Positions 9,430-17,965 of a DNA stretch of 64,000 bases are shown here, piece by piece (positions within the stretch are counted from its first letter, which is position 1; each line of letters starts with the position of its first letter). Under the pieces are notes generated by a model. It searched no databases, was not told where the DNA came from, and worked only from the letters and a program-made list of their open reading frames with translations. The stretch is taken from contig NZ_JAQZSM010000007.1 of the NCBI RefSeq assembly GCF_028745735.1, forward strand, positions 114,812-178,811, given 5' to 3'. The translations under genes and the position numbers were made by a program. The stretch is from Roseinatronobacter alkalisoli. Its GTDB lineage: Bacteria; Pseudomonadota; Alphaproteobacteria; Rhodobacterales; Rhodobacteraceae.

Positions 9430-10917
9430 TCAGCCCCAGTCGCGGCAGACATATTTGATTTCGGTAAATGCCTCCATGCCCCAGCGCGCGCCTTCGCGCC
9501 CGAGCCCTGATTGTTTCATGCCGCCAAAGGGGATGGGTGCGCCGGTGACCTTGGTGCGGTTGACAGCAACCATGCCGAATTGCAGTGCCCGCGTCATGCG
9601 GTAGATGCGGCGCGGGTCCAGTGTGTGGACATAGGCCACAAGCCCGAATTCGGTCGCATTGGCGCGGGTGATGGCGCAGGATTCGGTGTCAAAGGGTGCA
9701 ACGGCGGCAACGGGGCCGAAGGTTTCTTCATGCATGATGCTGGCATCGGTGGGGACATCGACCAGCAGGGTGGGTTTGTAATAAAGCGGCCCTTGCGCAT
9801 CGCGCGCCCCGCCCACAAGGCAGCGTGCGCCGCGCGCCATGGCATCGGCCACATGGGTTTCCTGTTTGGCCACGGCGCGTTCATGCATCAACGGGCCGAG
9901 GTCGCAATCTTCCATGCCCGGACCAAGGGTCAGTTTGCGGATGGCGGCGGCGAAGCGGGTGCAGAATTCGTCATAGACGGGGCGTTGCACCAGAAAGCGG
10001 TTCGCGCCCAGGCAATCCTGTCCGGTGGTGGCGAATTTCGCTTTCACCGCTTCTGTGACGGCGCGGTCCAGATCGGCATCGGCAAAGACGATGAAGGGCG
10101 CATGTCCGCCCAGTTCCAGTACCAGCCGTTTGATGGTATCGGCCGATTGACGGTAGAGCAGGCGCCCGACTTCGGTGGAACCGGTGAAGGACAGCGCGCG
10201 CACGCGGGTATCCTGCGTCCATGTGCCGACGATTTCGGGCGCGTCCCCCGGCACGACATTCAGCACGCCCGCAGGGATGCCCGCGCGTTCGGCCAGCACG
10301 GCAAGCGCCAGCGCTGAAAGCGGCGTTTCCGCAGAGGGGTGCAGCACGCAGGTACAGCCCGCAGCCAGAGCGGCCGCGGCCTTGCGGGTGACCATGGCGC
10401 AGGGGAAATTCCATGGTGTGACAAGGGCCGCAACGCCCACCGGTTCGCGCCAGAGTTCCACTTCGGCATCGGGCAGATGCGATGTGACGCCGCGGATATC
10501 GGGGCGCTTGGCTTCTTCGGCGTAGAATTCCACGAACCCTGCGCCATAGTCGATTTCGCCGCGCGCCTCCGACAGGGGTTTGCCCTGTTCGGCCACCATG
10601 ATCAGGGCCAGATCTTCGCGGTTGGCATTGATCAGGTCGAACCAACGGCGCAGGGCGGTGCTGCGGGTCTGGGGCAGGGCGGTGGACCAGTCTGCGAAGG
10701 CGGCCTGCGCGGCATCCACGGCGGCGCTTGCATCGGGGGCGCGCATGCGGGCCACGCGCGCGCAGACCGTGCCGGTGGCGGGGTCTGTGACAGCGAAATC
10801 CGACGCAGCACCACGCCACCCGGCGATATAGGCCTCCGTGCGCAGCAGAGATGGATCTGCCAGCAGGGAAGGCAGGTCGGGGGATTGTGTCGCGGTGGAG
10901 CGGGGGCTGCGCGTCAT
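9430..10917 (-). CDS. gabD: NAD(P)-dependent succinate-semialdehyde dehydrogenase
   Basis: Aldehyde dehydrogenase superfamily enzyme of 495 residues that most resembles succinate-semialdehyde dehydrogenase (4-oxobutanoate to succinate, GABA degradation). Catalytic Cys302 lies in TGQDCLGANRF, the general-base Glu in LELGGHAPFIVF (about residue 268), and the coenzyme motif in FTGSTEVGRLLY. The active-site Cys is followed by L-G-A-N, as in GabD. An AAGGA ribosome site sets ATG at 10917; the frame stays open 54 codons further upstream, but that stretch is not ALDH-like. Relatives oxidise other semialdehydes (aspartate semialdehyde in ectoine degradation, glutarate semialdehyde), so the exact substrate is open. 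A Lrp-type regulator lies upstream beyond repeat copy 3. Confidence 0.88.
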   Translation of the reverse strand: MTRSPRSTATQSPDLPSLLADPSLLRTEAYIAGWRGAASDFAVTDPATGTVCARVARMRAPDASAAVDAAQAAFADWSTALPQTRSTALRRWFDLINANREDLALIMVAEQGKPLSEARGEIDYGAGFVEFYAEEAKRPDIRGVTSHLPDAEVELWREPVGVAALVTPWNFPCAMVTRKAAAALAAGCTCVLHPSAETPLSALALAVLAERAGIPAGVLNVVPGDAPEIVGTWTQDTRVRALSFTGSTEVGRLLYRQSADTIKRLVLELGGHAPFIVFADADLDRAVTEAVKAKFATTGQDCLGANRFLVQRPVYDEFCTRFAAAIRKLTLGPGMEDCDLGPLMHERAVAKQETHVADAMARGARCLVGGARDAQGPLYYKPTLLVDVPTDASIMHEETFGPVAAVAPFDTESCAITRANATEFGLVAYVHTLDPRRIYRMTRALQFGMVAVNRTKVTGAPIPFGGMKQSGLGREGARWGMEAFTEIKYVCRDWG

Positions 10918-11073
10918 GGCTGGTCCTTCGGTCAGGTGAGTTGCTGGCCCAGCATAGCGCCGCTGGGCCAGAGGATTCGTTGCTGTGACCGGGCCGACCG
11001 CAGGGGAATGTTCCGAATTGCCCCTGAATATCCGATGATCCGTCCAGAAGGGGGGAAACGTGAACAATGCGTT

Positions 11074-11292
11074 GCGCATAAAGTCCGCGCTATCGGCGGG
11101 CCGGGGTCTGCCGGTCCCACGATATAGAAGTTAACTTTATGCAGGCGGCATACTTCGACATCAAAGGCTTGGCGTGTCGCTGGCGCTATCGGCAAGCCGC
11201 GGGACGGCCCGCCGATGACGCGGCGGGCTTGCGCCCTTTGTTGCGCGCCATTGAATTCCCCAACGCCCGTTTCAGGCCGGACTCAACCACCC
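11074..11292 (-). repeat. Dispersed inverted-repeat element, copy 3
   Basis: Complete copy in minus orientation. On the plus strand the right arm appears first (TATCGGCGGGCC near 11090-11101) and the left arm second (GGCCCGCCGATGACG near 11206-11220). The core is the reverse complement of GCATAAAGTTAACTT. The outer flank ends CCCGTTTCAGGCCGGACTC at 11266-11284. It lies in the 400-bp gap between the Lrp-type gene and gabD, both on the minus strand, so it separates gabD from its upstream regulator. Confidence 0.82.
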
Positions 11293-11317
11293 TTCCGTCT
11301 TCCCCGATATGACAATG

Positions 11318-11794
11318 CTACAGCAGAATCCGCAGCGGCAGGGGGGTGTCCTTGACGTTTTTGGTGACGATATAGGTGTAGTAGCGTTTCACACCCGCGC
11401 GCCGTTCCAGAAGCCCGTCCATCAGCACCTGATAGGCGGCAATATCGGGGGCGGTCAGTTTCAGCAGGTAATCGAAGCCCCCGCCAAGAGACCAGCAATC
11501 AGTGATTTCATCGATTGCCGCGATGGCGCGTTCAAAGCGCTGGAAATCCTCGGATTTGTGGCTGTCCAGTTCAATCGTCACGAAAATGACCACATGCGGC
11601 GCAATGCGGGCAAGGGCAATATCAGCGCGGTAGCCGCGGATAAGCCCCGCATCTTCCAGCCGTTTCAGCCGTTCCCAGCAGGGCGTCGGCGAGAGGTTGA
11701 CGCGCCGGGCCAGTTCGGCCTTGGTGATCCGCCCTTCGCGCGAAAGGGTGGAGAGGATGGCGATATCGCGGTCATCAAGGGCGGGGCTGCGCAT
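11318..11794 (-). CDS. Lrp/AsnC-family transcriptional regulator
   Basis: A 158-residue feast/famine regulator. The N-terminal AsnC winged helix-turn-helix covers residues 6-60 (LDDRDIAILSTLSREGRITK, then AELARRVNLSPTPCWERLKR as the recognition helix), followed by a RAM/effector domain with GGGFDYLLKLTAPDIAAYQ. Such proteins sense amino acids and form octamers. Placement next to a semialdehyde dehydrogenase suggests control of amino-acid or GABA catabolism; relatives called DoeX accompany ectoine degradation genes, but no doeAB is here. It may act on itself or on gabD across the 400-bp gap. The 275 bp upstream separate it from the divergent mrp operon. Confidence 0.92.
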   Translation of the reverse strand: MRSPALDDRDIAILSTLSREGRITKAELARRVNLSPTPCWERLKRLEDAGLIRGYRADIALARIAPHVVIFVTIELDSHKSEDFQRFERAIAAIDEITDCWSLGGGFDYLLKLTAPDIAAYQVLMDGLLERRAGVKRYYTYIVTKNVKDTPLPLRILL

Positions 11795-12069
11795 GGGGCC
11801 ATCATCCGGAGCGGGGGGGGCTTGTCAAGGGAGGGCGGCAGCGATGGCATATGCGGATGCGCGGCCCTGATGCCCTGAATTTCAGCGCAATTATAGGATA
11901 TCGGGGCGTATTCCATGCCAAAACGTAATTTTTTTCACCGATTTGCGTTGCGAAATCGGGCGCAAAATGTGAAACAACGCGCGCCATGGTGGTTCGGGCG
12001 GTCAGGCTGCCCATGACATGCCGCGATGGTGATCGAGATCCGAGTGCCAGACAGGAGTCGACCGAGCAG

Positions 12070-14373
12070 ATGGCAGAGCCTTCCGACCCGAACGCGCCCT
12101 GGGTAACCCCGGCGGGCATGATCACAGTGGCGTTGACCGCCACACTTTTCCTGTTTTTCCTGCAATACCTGCCTGTTGTGCCCCGCGATGGTGCGGTGCA
12201 ATGGGTATGGGACTGGATACCCAGCCTGCAGGTGCGCCTGTCGTTCTGGCTGGACGGGTTAAGCCTGATGTTTGCGCTACTGATCACCGGGATCGGCACG
12301 CTGGTCATGCTGTATGCCGCGCGTTATCTGGCAGGGCATCCGCAATATAACCGCTTTGCACTGTATCTGTTCAGTTTCATGCTGTCGATGCTGGGGCTGG
12401 TGCTGGCGGATAACCTGATTGCGCTGTTCGTGTTCTGGGAACTGACGACATTCACGTCCTATCTGCTGATCGGTTTTTCGCATACGGACCCGAAATCGCG
12501 CCGCAATGCGTTGCAGGCGCTGCTGCTGACGGCGGCGGGGGGGCTGGCCTTGCTGGCGGGGTTCATCCTGATCGGGGTCACGCAGGGCACGTTCGAGTTG
12601 TCGCAGCTGAACGCAGCAGGCAGCATGGCAGAACAGCCTTACTATCTGGGCATTCTGATCCTTGTGTTGCTGGGGGCGTTTACCAAATCGGCGCAGGTGC
12701 CGTTCCATTTCTGGTTGCCCAATGCCATGGCCGCACCGACACCGGTTTCGGCCTATCTGCATTCCGCAACGATGGTTAAGGGCGGGGTCTATCTGCTGGC
12801 GCGGATGCATCCCAGCCTGTCGGGCAGTGATGTCTGGATTTATACGCTGACGATTTTTGGCGGGGTGACAGCGGTATTTGCGTCCTTCATGGCGCTGCGT
12901 CAGACAGACCTGAAACAGACGCTGGCCTATACCACGCTGATGGCACTGGGCACGCTGGTCATGTTTCTGGCCGGGTCTTCGGGCTATGCGATCACGGCGG
13001 CAATGACCTTCCTGCTGGTGCATTCTCTTTACAAGGCCGGGTTGTTCCTTGTCATCGGGATTGTTGACCATGAAACCGGTACGCGCGATGCCAATCTTCT
13101 GGGCGGGCTGGCGCGGGCCATGCCGATCACGGCGCTGGCGGCAGGGCTGTCGGGGCTGGCGATGGCGGGTTTGCCGCCGTTTCTGGGTTTCATCGCCAAG
13201 GAACTGTCCTATGCGGGTGCGCTGACCATGGCGATAAGCTGGTTTGTTGTCATCATGGGGATGGCGGCCTTCGCGCTGATGTTCGCCGTGGCGTTGATTG
13301 TCGCGTGGAAGCCGTTTTTCGGCCCGCAAGGCGATCTGCCGCGCAAACCTCATGAAGGGCCCTGGGCCATGGTTCTGGGTCCGGCCATGCTGTCGGTCAT
13401 CGGGCTGCTGGCAGGGCTGCTGCCCGGTGTGACGGCGTATTATCTGGTGGAACCGGCCGTGGCCGCCGTGATGGGCGCGCCAGATGTGGGCGGGCGGCTG
13501 AAGCTGTGGGCGGGGTTCAACCTGCCTCTGGTGCTGAGTCTGCTGACCTTTGCGCTGGGGTTTGTGCTGTATCTGGTGCATGCGCGGCTGCGTGCCATGC
13601 TGGCTGCGATGGAAGCGCGCGCCATTGATATGGATGCGGGCTGGGATGTGCTGCTGGACCGTTTCATGGCGGTGGCCAAGGGCCAGACGCGCGTTATCCA
13701 GACCGGGGTTCTGCGCCATTACATGTTTGTGACATTTGCGGTCTTCGCGCTGACAGTGCTGGGCACATTGGTTCTGCGCCCTGCGGCTGCGCCTGCACTG
13801 AATTTCGCGGGCACAGGTTTTGTCGAATGGGGCATTGCCGCGCTGATTGTTGCGGGAACCATGGTGGTGGTGCTGACTTCATCGCGCATCGCGGCACTGG
13901 TGGGGCTGGGCGTTGTGGGGATCGGCGTTGCGCTGATCTTTATCGCCTATTCCGCGCCGGATGTGGCGATCACGCAAATTCTGGTGGAATTGCTGGTCGT
14001 GGTGCTGCTGGCGGTTGCGCTGCTGAAAATGCCGCATCTGGACCGCACCGGCAAACAGTCGCACCGCCCCTTTGACGCCGGACTGGCGGTTCTGGTGGGC
14101 GGTGTCACGACATGGGTGTTGCTGCGCGTGACCAACACGCCCTTTGACCGCCGCCTGACAGATTTCTTCGAGGCGTCATCCTGGACCGAGGCCTTCGGGC
14201 GCAATATCGTCAATGTCATTCTGGTGGATTTCCGCACGCTTGACACATTCGGCGAAATTGCAGTGGTGATTGTCGCGGCGCTGGGGGCGTTTGCGCTTCT
14301 GAAAGGGGGCGCGAAGCGTCCCCCCGAAGATGCGCCCGAACCTGCGCCTGAAACTGCGAGGGAGGAACGCTGA
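12070..14373 (+). CDS. mrpA: Mrp Na+/H+ antiporter subunit A
   Basis: Largest subunit of the multi-subunit Mrp (Mnh/Pha) sodium/proton antiporter of the inner membrane, homologous to complex I NuoL. The protein of about 767 residues has a proton-translocation core (FWLDGLSLMFALLITGIGTL; AQVPFHFWLPNAMAAPTPVS; LHSATMVKGGVYLLARM) and a C-terminal part with MbhD-like (PDVAITQILVELLVVVLLAV) and MbhE-like (TFGEIAVVIVAALGAFALL) segments. ATG 12070 is supported by AGGAG about 12 nt upstream. An in-frame ATG at 11986 would add a non-hydrophobic leader. Its stop overlaps the start of mrpB (TGATG). First gene of mrpABCDEFG. Confidence 0.95.
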   Translation: MAEPSDPNAPWVTPAGMITVALTATLFLFFLQYLPVVPRDGAVQWVWDWIPSLQVRLSFWLDGLSLMFALLITGIGTLVMLYAARYLAGHPQYNRFALYLFSFMLSMLGLVLADNLIALFVFWELTTFTSYLLIGFSHTDPKSRRNALQALLLTAAGGLALLAGFILIGVTQGTFELSQLNAAGSMAEQPYYLGILILVLLGAFTKSAQVPFHFWLPNAMAAPTPVSAYLHSATMVKGGVYLLARMHPSLSGSDVWIYTLTIFGGVTAVFASFMALRQTDLKQTLAYTTLMALGTLVMFLAGSSGYAITAAMTFLLVHSLYKAGLFLVIGIVDHETGTRDANLLGGLARAMPITALAAGLSGLAMAGLPPFLGFIAKELSYAGALTMAISWFVVIMGMAAFALMFAVALIVAWKPFFGPQGDLPRKPHEGPWAMVLGPAMLSVIGLLAGLLPGVTAYYLVEPAVAAVMGAPDVGGRLKLWAGFNLPLVLSLLTFALGFVLYLVHARLRAMLAAMEARAIDMDAGWDVLLDRFMAVAKGQTRVIQTGVLRHYMFVTFAVFALTVLGTLVLRPAAAPALNFAGTGFVEWGIAALIVAGTMVVVLTSSRIAALVGLGVVGIGVALIFIAYSAPDVAITQILVELLVVVLLAVALLKMPHLDRTGKQSHRPFDAGLAVLVGGVTTWVLLRVTNTPFDRRLTDFFEASSWTEAFGRNIVNVILVDFRTLDTFGEIAVVIVAALGAFALLKGGAKRPPEDAPEPAPETAREER

Positions 14374-14795
14374 TGAATTCCATCATCTTTACTGCGGGCG
14401 CGCGGATTCTGGTTGCGCTGCTGTTCGTCTTTTCGCTGTTCATGCTGCTGCGCGGCCATCACCTGCCCGGTGGCGGGTTTATTGGCGGGCTGTTGGGGGC
14501 GGTGGCGTTTATTGTCTATTCGCTGGCCTGCGGTCCCGCCGAGGCAAAATCCGCCCTGCGCGTAAGCCCGGAAGGCATTGCCATTGTCGGGCTTGGCATT
14601 GCGCTGGTGGCGGGGCTGGTGTCGTTTTTATTTGGCGACCCGTTCTTTACCGGCCAGTGGTACTGGGTGGGCGGCGACAGTTATGAAACGTCGCTTTTCT
14701 CGCTGAATACGGTTCTGGTGTTCGATATCGGGGTGTATCTGGTGGTGCTCGGGTCGATCCTGTCACTTGCCTACGCCTTTGAAGAGGAGACCTGA
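14373..14795 (+). CDS. mrpB: Mrp antiporter subunit B
   Basis: A 140-residue membrane protein of the MnhB/MrpB family with four hydrophobic segments. It has the family hallmark LLRGHHLPGGGFIGGLLGAV near residues 25-44 and ends AYAFEEET. The ATG shares one base with the mrpA stop, so translation is coupled. It is separate from MrpA here, whereas in some alphaproteobacteria (PhaAB) A and B are fused. Confidence 0.95.
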   Translation: MNSIIFTAGARILVALLFVFSLFMLLRGHHLPGGGFIGGLLGAVAFIVYSLACGPAEAKSALRVSPEGIAIVGLGIALVAGLVSFLFGDPFFTGQWYWVGGDSYETSLFSLNTVLVFDIGVYLVVLGSILSLAYAFEEET

Positions 14796-14798
14796 ACC

Positions 14799-15170
14799 AT
14801 GGAAGCACTGACTGCCCTTGTTGTCGGCCTGCTGGTTGCCGCTTCGGTCTATCTGATGCTGGCGCGCAATTTCATGCGCTTCCTGTTCGGGCTGATCCTG
14901 CTGTCGAACGCGGCCAATCTGGTGATTTTCGCATCGGGGCGCATGACCAAAGGCGCGCCTGCGCTGGTGCCATATGGCGCCGATACCCCTGCCGGTGTGG
15001 TGGGCAATGCGCTGCCGCAGGCGCTGGTTCTGACGGCTATTGTTATCGGCTTCGGGCTGCTGGCCTTCACGCTGGCGCTGGCTTTTGAAACCTATCGCCG
15101 GTTGCGCACGATGGATACCGACAAGATGCGTGTTGCCGAACCCAAAGATGCCGACGAGGACATGAAATGA
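14799..15170 (+). CDS. mrpC: Mrp antiporter subunit C
   Basis: A 123-residue, NuoK-like membrane subunit with three hydrophobic segments, including FMRFLFGLILLSNAANLVIF and PQALVLTAIVIGFGLLAFTL, both typical of MnhC/MrpC. It starts 3 bp after the mrpB stop and overlaps mrpD by 4 bp (ATGA). Confidence 0.95.
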   Translation: MEALTALVVGLLVAASVYLMLARNFMRFLFGLILLSNAANLVIFASGRMTKGAPALVPYGADTPAGVVGNALPQALVLTAIVIGFGLLAFTLALAFETYRRLRTMDTDKMRVAEPKDADEDMK

Positions 15171-16669
15171 CAAGCTGGCTTCTGGTCATGCCCATCGCCG
15201 TTCCCTTTGCAACGGCGGTTCTGGCCTATCTTATGCGCCGCGCACCAAGCGGCCGCTGGATTTCGCTGACAGGGTCTGTCCTGTCGCTGGTCGCGTCCAT
15301 CGCGCTGCTGATTGCCGTGCTGAATGAGGGTGTGATTGCCGCGCAGATGTCCAACTGGGACGCGCCTTTCGGCATTACGCTGGTGGCGGATTATCTGGGC
15401 GTGGTGATGGTTGTCATCACGGCGATCACCGGCCTTGCCACGGCGGTTTATGCGCTGGGTGAAATCCCCGAACGGATTGAACATCTGGGCTATCACGCGC
15501 TGTTCCAGACCCTGATTGCCGGGGTGACCGGCGCGTTCCTGACAGGCGATCTGTTCAACCTTTATGTCTGGTTCGAGGTGATGCTGATTTCATCCTTCGG
15601 GTTGCTGGTTCTGGGGGGCACGCGCGAACAGCTGGATGCGGGCATCAAATATGTGGCGCTGAATCTGGTATCGACCATCATTTTCCTGTCGGGGATCGGG
15701 CTGCTTTATGGGGTCACCGGCACGCTGAACATGGCCGATCTGCGCGAGGCTGTGGCCAATGCCGAAGATCAGACATTGATTACTGTCATCGCCATGATGT
15801 TCATGGTGGGTTTCGGGGTGAAGGCCGGGGTGTTCCCGCTGTTCTTCTGGCTGCCTGCGTCCTATCACACGCCAACTTTTGCCGTGTCGGCGGTGTTTGC
15901 GGGTCTGCTGACCAAGGTGGGCGTCTATGCGATGATGCGCATGTTCACGCTGGTTTTCGTGGGCGATGTGGGGTTCACGCATGAAATTCTGATCTGGGTG
16001 TCATTGCTGACCATGCTGACCGGCGTTCTGGGCGCTGCGGCGCAGACCGATTTCCGCAAGATCCTGTCGTTTCATATCATCAGCCAGATCGGGTATATGA
16101 CGCTGGGGCTTGCGCTTTATACTCCGCTGGCGCTGATGGGGGGCGTATTCTATCTGGTGCACCACATCATCGTTAAGGCGAACCTGTTTCTGGTGTCCGG
16201 GGTTGCCAACAAGCTGGCAGGGTCCACTGACCTGCGCCGCATTGGCGGGCTTTACAAATCCTCGCCGTTTCTGGCGGCGCTGTTCATTGTGCCCGCATTC
16301 TCTCTGGCAGGTTTTCCGCCATTGTCGGGGTTCTGGGCGAAATACCTGATTGTCAAGGCAGCGATCGAACTGGATGCGTGGTTCGTGGCCTTCATCGCGC
16401 TGTTCGTAGGCTTGCTGACCATCTTTTCCATGACGAAGATCTGGGGCATGGCCTTCTGGAAGCCCCATCCCGACGGGATTGACCCTGTGCCGGAGCGTGT
16501 GCCTGCGAAAATCCGGGTGCCGATGATGCTGCCGATTATCGGTCTGGCCATCATGACAGTCGTGATCGGGTTCTTTCCTGAACCCTTCGTGCAATTTGCC
16601 GAAACGGCGGCCACGCAATTGCTGGACCCGAGTGATTATGTCACCACTGTTCTGGGGGCGCAAAGATGA
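15167..16669 (+). CDS. mrpD: Mrp antiporter subunit D
   Basis: A 500-residue proton-translocating subunit related to NuoN/NuoM, with about 14 hydrophobic segments. Signature regions are FNLYVWFEVMLISSFGLLVL (with the essential Glu), GVFPLFFWLPASYHTPTF (Lys just before in GVKAG), and LSFHIISQIGYMTLGLALYT. It works with MrpA in exchanging cytoplasmic Na+ for protons. The start overlaps mrpC by 4 bp, and the end overlaps mrpE by 4 bp. Confidence 0.96.
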   Translation: MTSWLLVMPIAVPFATAVLAYLMRRAPSGRWISLTGSVLSLVASIALLIAVLNEGVIAAQMSNWDAPFGITLVADYLGVVMVVITAITGLATAVYALGEIPERIEHLGYHALFQTLIAGVTGAFLTGDLFNLYVWFEVMLISSFGLLVLGGTREQLDAGIKYVALNLVSTIIFLSGIGLLYGVTGTLNMADLREAVANAEDQTLITVIAMMFMVGFGVKAGVFPLFFWLPASYHTPTFAVSAVFAGLLTKVGVYAMMRMFTLVFVGDVGFTHEILIWVSLLTMLTGVLGAAAQTDFRKILSFHIISQIGYMTLGLALYTPLALMGGVFYLVHHIIVKANLFLVSGVANKLAGSTDLRRIGGLYKSSPFLAALFIVPAFSLAGFPPLSGFWAKYLIVKAAIELDAWFVAFIALFVGLLTIFSMTKIWGMAFWKPHPDGIDPVPERVPAKIRVPMMLPIIGLAIMTVVIGFFPEPFVQFAETAATQLLDPSDYVTTVLGAQR

Positions 16670-17145
16670 ATGGTTTGCTGATAAACCTGCTGCTTGCCTT
16701 TGCCTGGGCGGCGATGACCGGGTCTTTCGGATTGGGCACGCTGGCGACGGGCGCGGCGCTGGGGTTCTTCGCGCTGTGGCTGTCGGCACCATTGACGGGA
16801 ATTGACCGGCTGTATTTCCTGCGCACCTACCGGGTGGTGCGGCTGGCACTGTTTTTCTTCTGGGAATTGCTGCTGTCATCGCTGCGCGTGGCATGGGACG
16901 TGATCCGTCCCTTTCCGAAAAACAAACCCGCCATCATTGAAGTGCCGCTGACCGTACAGTCCGATATCGAGATATTGCTGGTCACCAACCTGATTTCCCT
17001 GACGCCGGGCACATTAAGCGTGGATGTCACGCAGGACCGCAGTACGCTGCTGGTGCATGCCATGTTCGCTGATGATCCTGATGCGCTGGTGGCGGAACTG
17101 AAGAATGGCATGGAACGCATGGTCGCGGAGGTATTTGAGAAATGA
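16666..17145 (+). CDS. mrpE: Mrp antiporter subunit E
   Basis: A 159-residue MnhE/MrpE subunit. Two or three N-terminal hydrophobic segments are followed by a cytoplasmic domain with TNLISLTPGTLSVDVTQD and LLVHAMFADD, the conserved MrpE core. It supports assembly and activity of the antiporter complex. It overlaps both neighbours by 4 bp. Confidence 0.95.
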   Translation: MNGLLINLLLAFAWAAMTGSFGLGTLATGAALGFFALWLSAPLTGIDRLYFLRTYRVVRLALFFFWELLLSSLRVAWDVIRPFPKNKPAIIEVPLTVQSDIEILLVTNLISLTPGTLSVDVTQDRSTLLVHAMFADDPDALVAELKNGMERMVAEVFEK

Positions 17146-17477
17146 GCACTGCTGATTTTCTTGATCTGTCGGTCCAGATCGGCCTTGGGCTGATCCTGCT
17201 GGGGCTTGCGGTTGCCTTTATCCGGCTGGCCATTGGCCCGACACTGGCGGACCGCGTGGTGGCGCTGGATATGATGAATATCACCATCATCGCGTTTTGC
17301 GGCCTGTATGCCATTGCGATTGACGACCCGTCGCTGCTGGATGTGGCGATTGTGGTGGCGCTGGTGGGGTTTTTGGCAACTGTGGCGTTGGCGCGCTATG
17401 CCGAACGCTATTTCGACCGCGAGAATAAAGCGGCAGACACAGATGCCAGCCAGACCAAAGGGGGCCACGATGATTGA
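17142..17477 (+). CDS. mrpF: Mrp antiporter subunit F
   Basis: A 111-residue protein of the MnhF/MrpF family with three membrane segments. The hallmark is FIRLAIGPTLADRVVALDMM, followed by DPSLLDVAIVVALVGFLATV. The tail is charged (ENKAADTDASQTKGGHDD). It overlaps mrpE by 4 bp and mrpG by 8 bp. Confidence 0.95.
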   Translation: MSTADFLDLSVQIGLGLILLGLAVAFIRLAIGPTLADRVVALDMMNITIIAFCGLYAIAIDDPSLLDVAIVVALVGFLATVALARYAERYFDRENKAADTDASQTKGGHDD

Positions 17478-17772
17478 TATTCTGAAAGCACTTCTTGTTC
17501 TGGGCGGTGGTGCGTTTGTGCTGATCGCGGCCATCGGGATCGTGCGCCTGCCGGATTTGCTGACACGGATGCATGCGTCCACCAAGGCGGGCACGCTGGG
17601 CAGTCTGCTGATCCTGGCGGCACTGGCCATTCATATCGGCACTGTGTCGGGCACCAGCAAGGTTCTGGCGACAGTGCTTTTCCTGCTGCTGACCGCGCCG
17701 ATTGCCGCACATATGATAGGCAGGGCCTATGCCCGCACCAATGTCCGGAATGACAAATCCGCCAAGGATTGA
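17470..17772 (+). CDS. mrpG: Mrp antiporter subunit G
   Basis: A 100-residue MnhG/MrpG subunit with three hydrophobic segments and the family motif GIVRLPDLLTRMHASTKAGT (residues about 23-42). The ATG at 17470 lies inside the mrpF end (8-bp overlap). A longer open frame upstream (to 17308) is Trp/Arg-rich noise from mrpF. Last gene of the mrpABCDEFG operon. Confidence 0.95.
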   Translation: MIDILKALLVLGGGAFVLIAAIGIVRLPDLLTRMHASTKAGTLGSLLILAALAIHIGTVSGTSKVLATVLFLLLTAPIAAHMIGRAYARTNVRNDKSAKD

Positions 17773-17827
17773 TGTCTGGAATGCCATCCCGTTCGCGGGG
17801 GCCTGAGGCGGACGTTTGGGCGACAGA

Positions 17828-17920
17828 TAAAGCCCGCGTCACTGGCGCGACGGTCCTTTCAAACCCTGCGGCCTTTGTTCCGCACCTTTGAAATTACAGC
17901 ATTCGTTTTCAGGCTGAACG
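17828..17920 (-). repeat. Dispersed inverted-repeat element, copy 10 (internally deleted remnant)
   Basis: A short remnant: AAAGCCCGCGTCACTGG (right-arm end) is joined directly to CTGCGGCCTTTGTTCCGC and a CATTCGTTTTCAGGCTGAAC flank (left-arm end in reverse complement). The whole middle, including the GCATAAAGTGAAC core, is missing. It lies between the convergent mrpG and SLC13 genes. Confidence 0.6.
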
Positions 17921-17965
17921 CGCCGGTCTTGCGGTTTTGTGCATCCATGCGCCAATGGGTCACCC

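Noticed and set aside
12277..13719. 480-codon open frame antisense to mrpA
   Set aside because: Arg/His/Gln-rich composition typical of the antisense of a GC-rich membrane-protein gene; mrpA is clearly the real gene.
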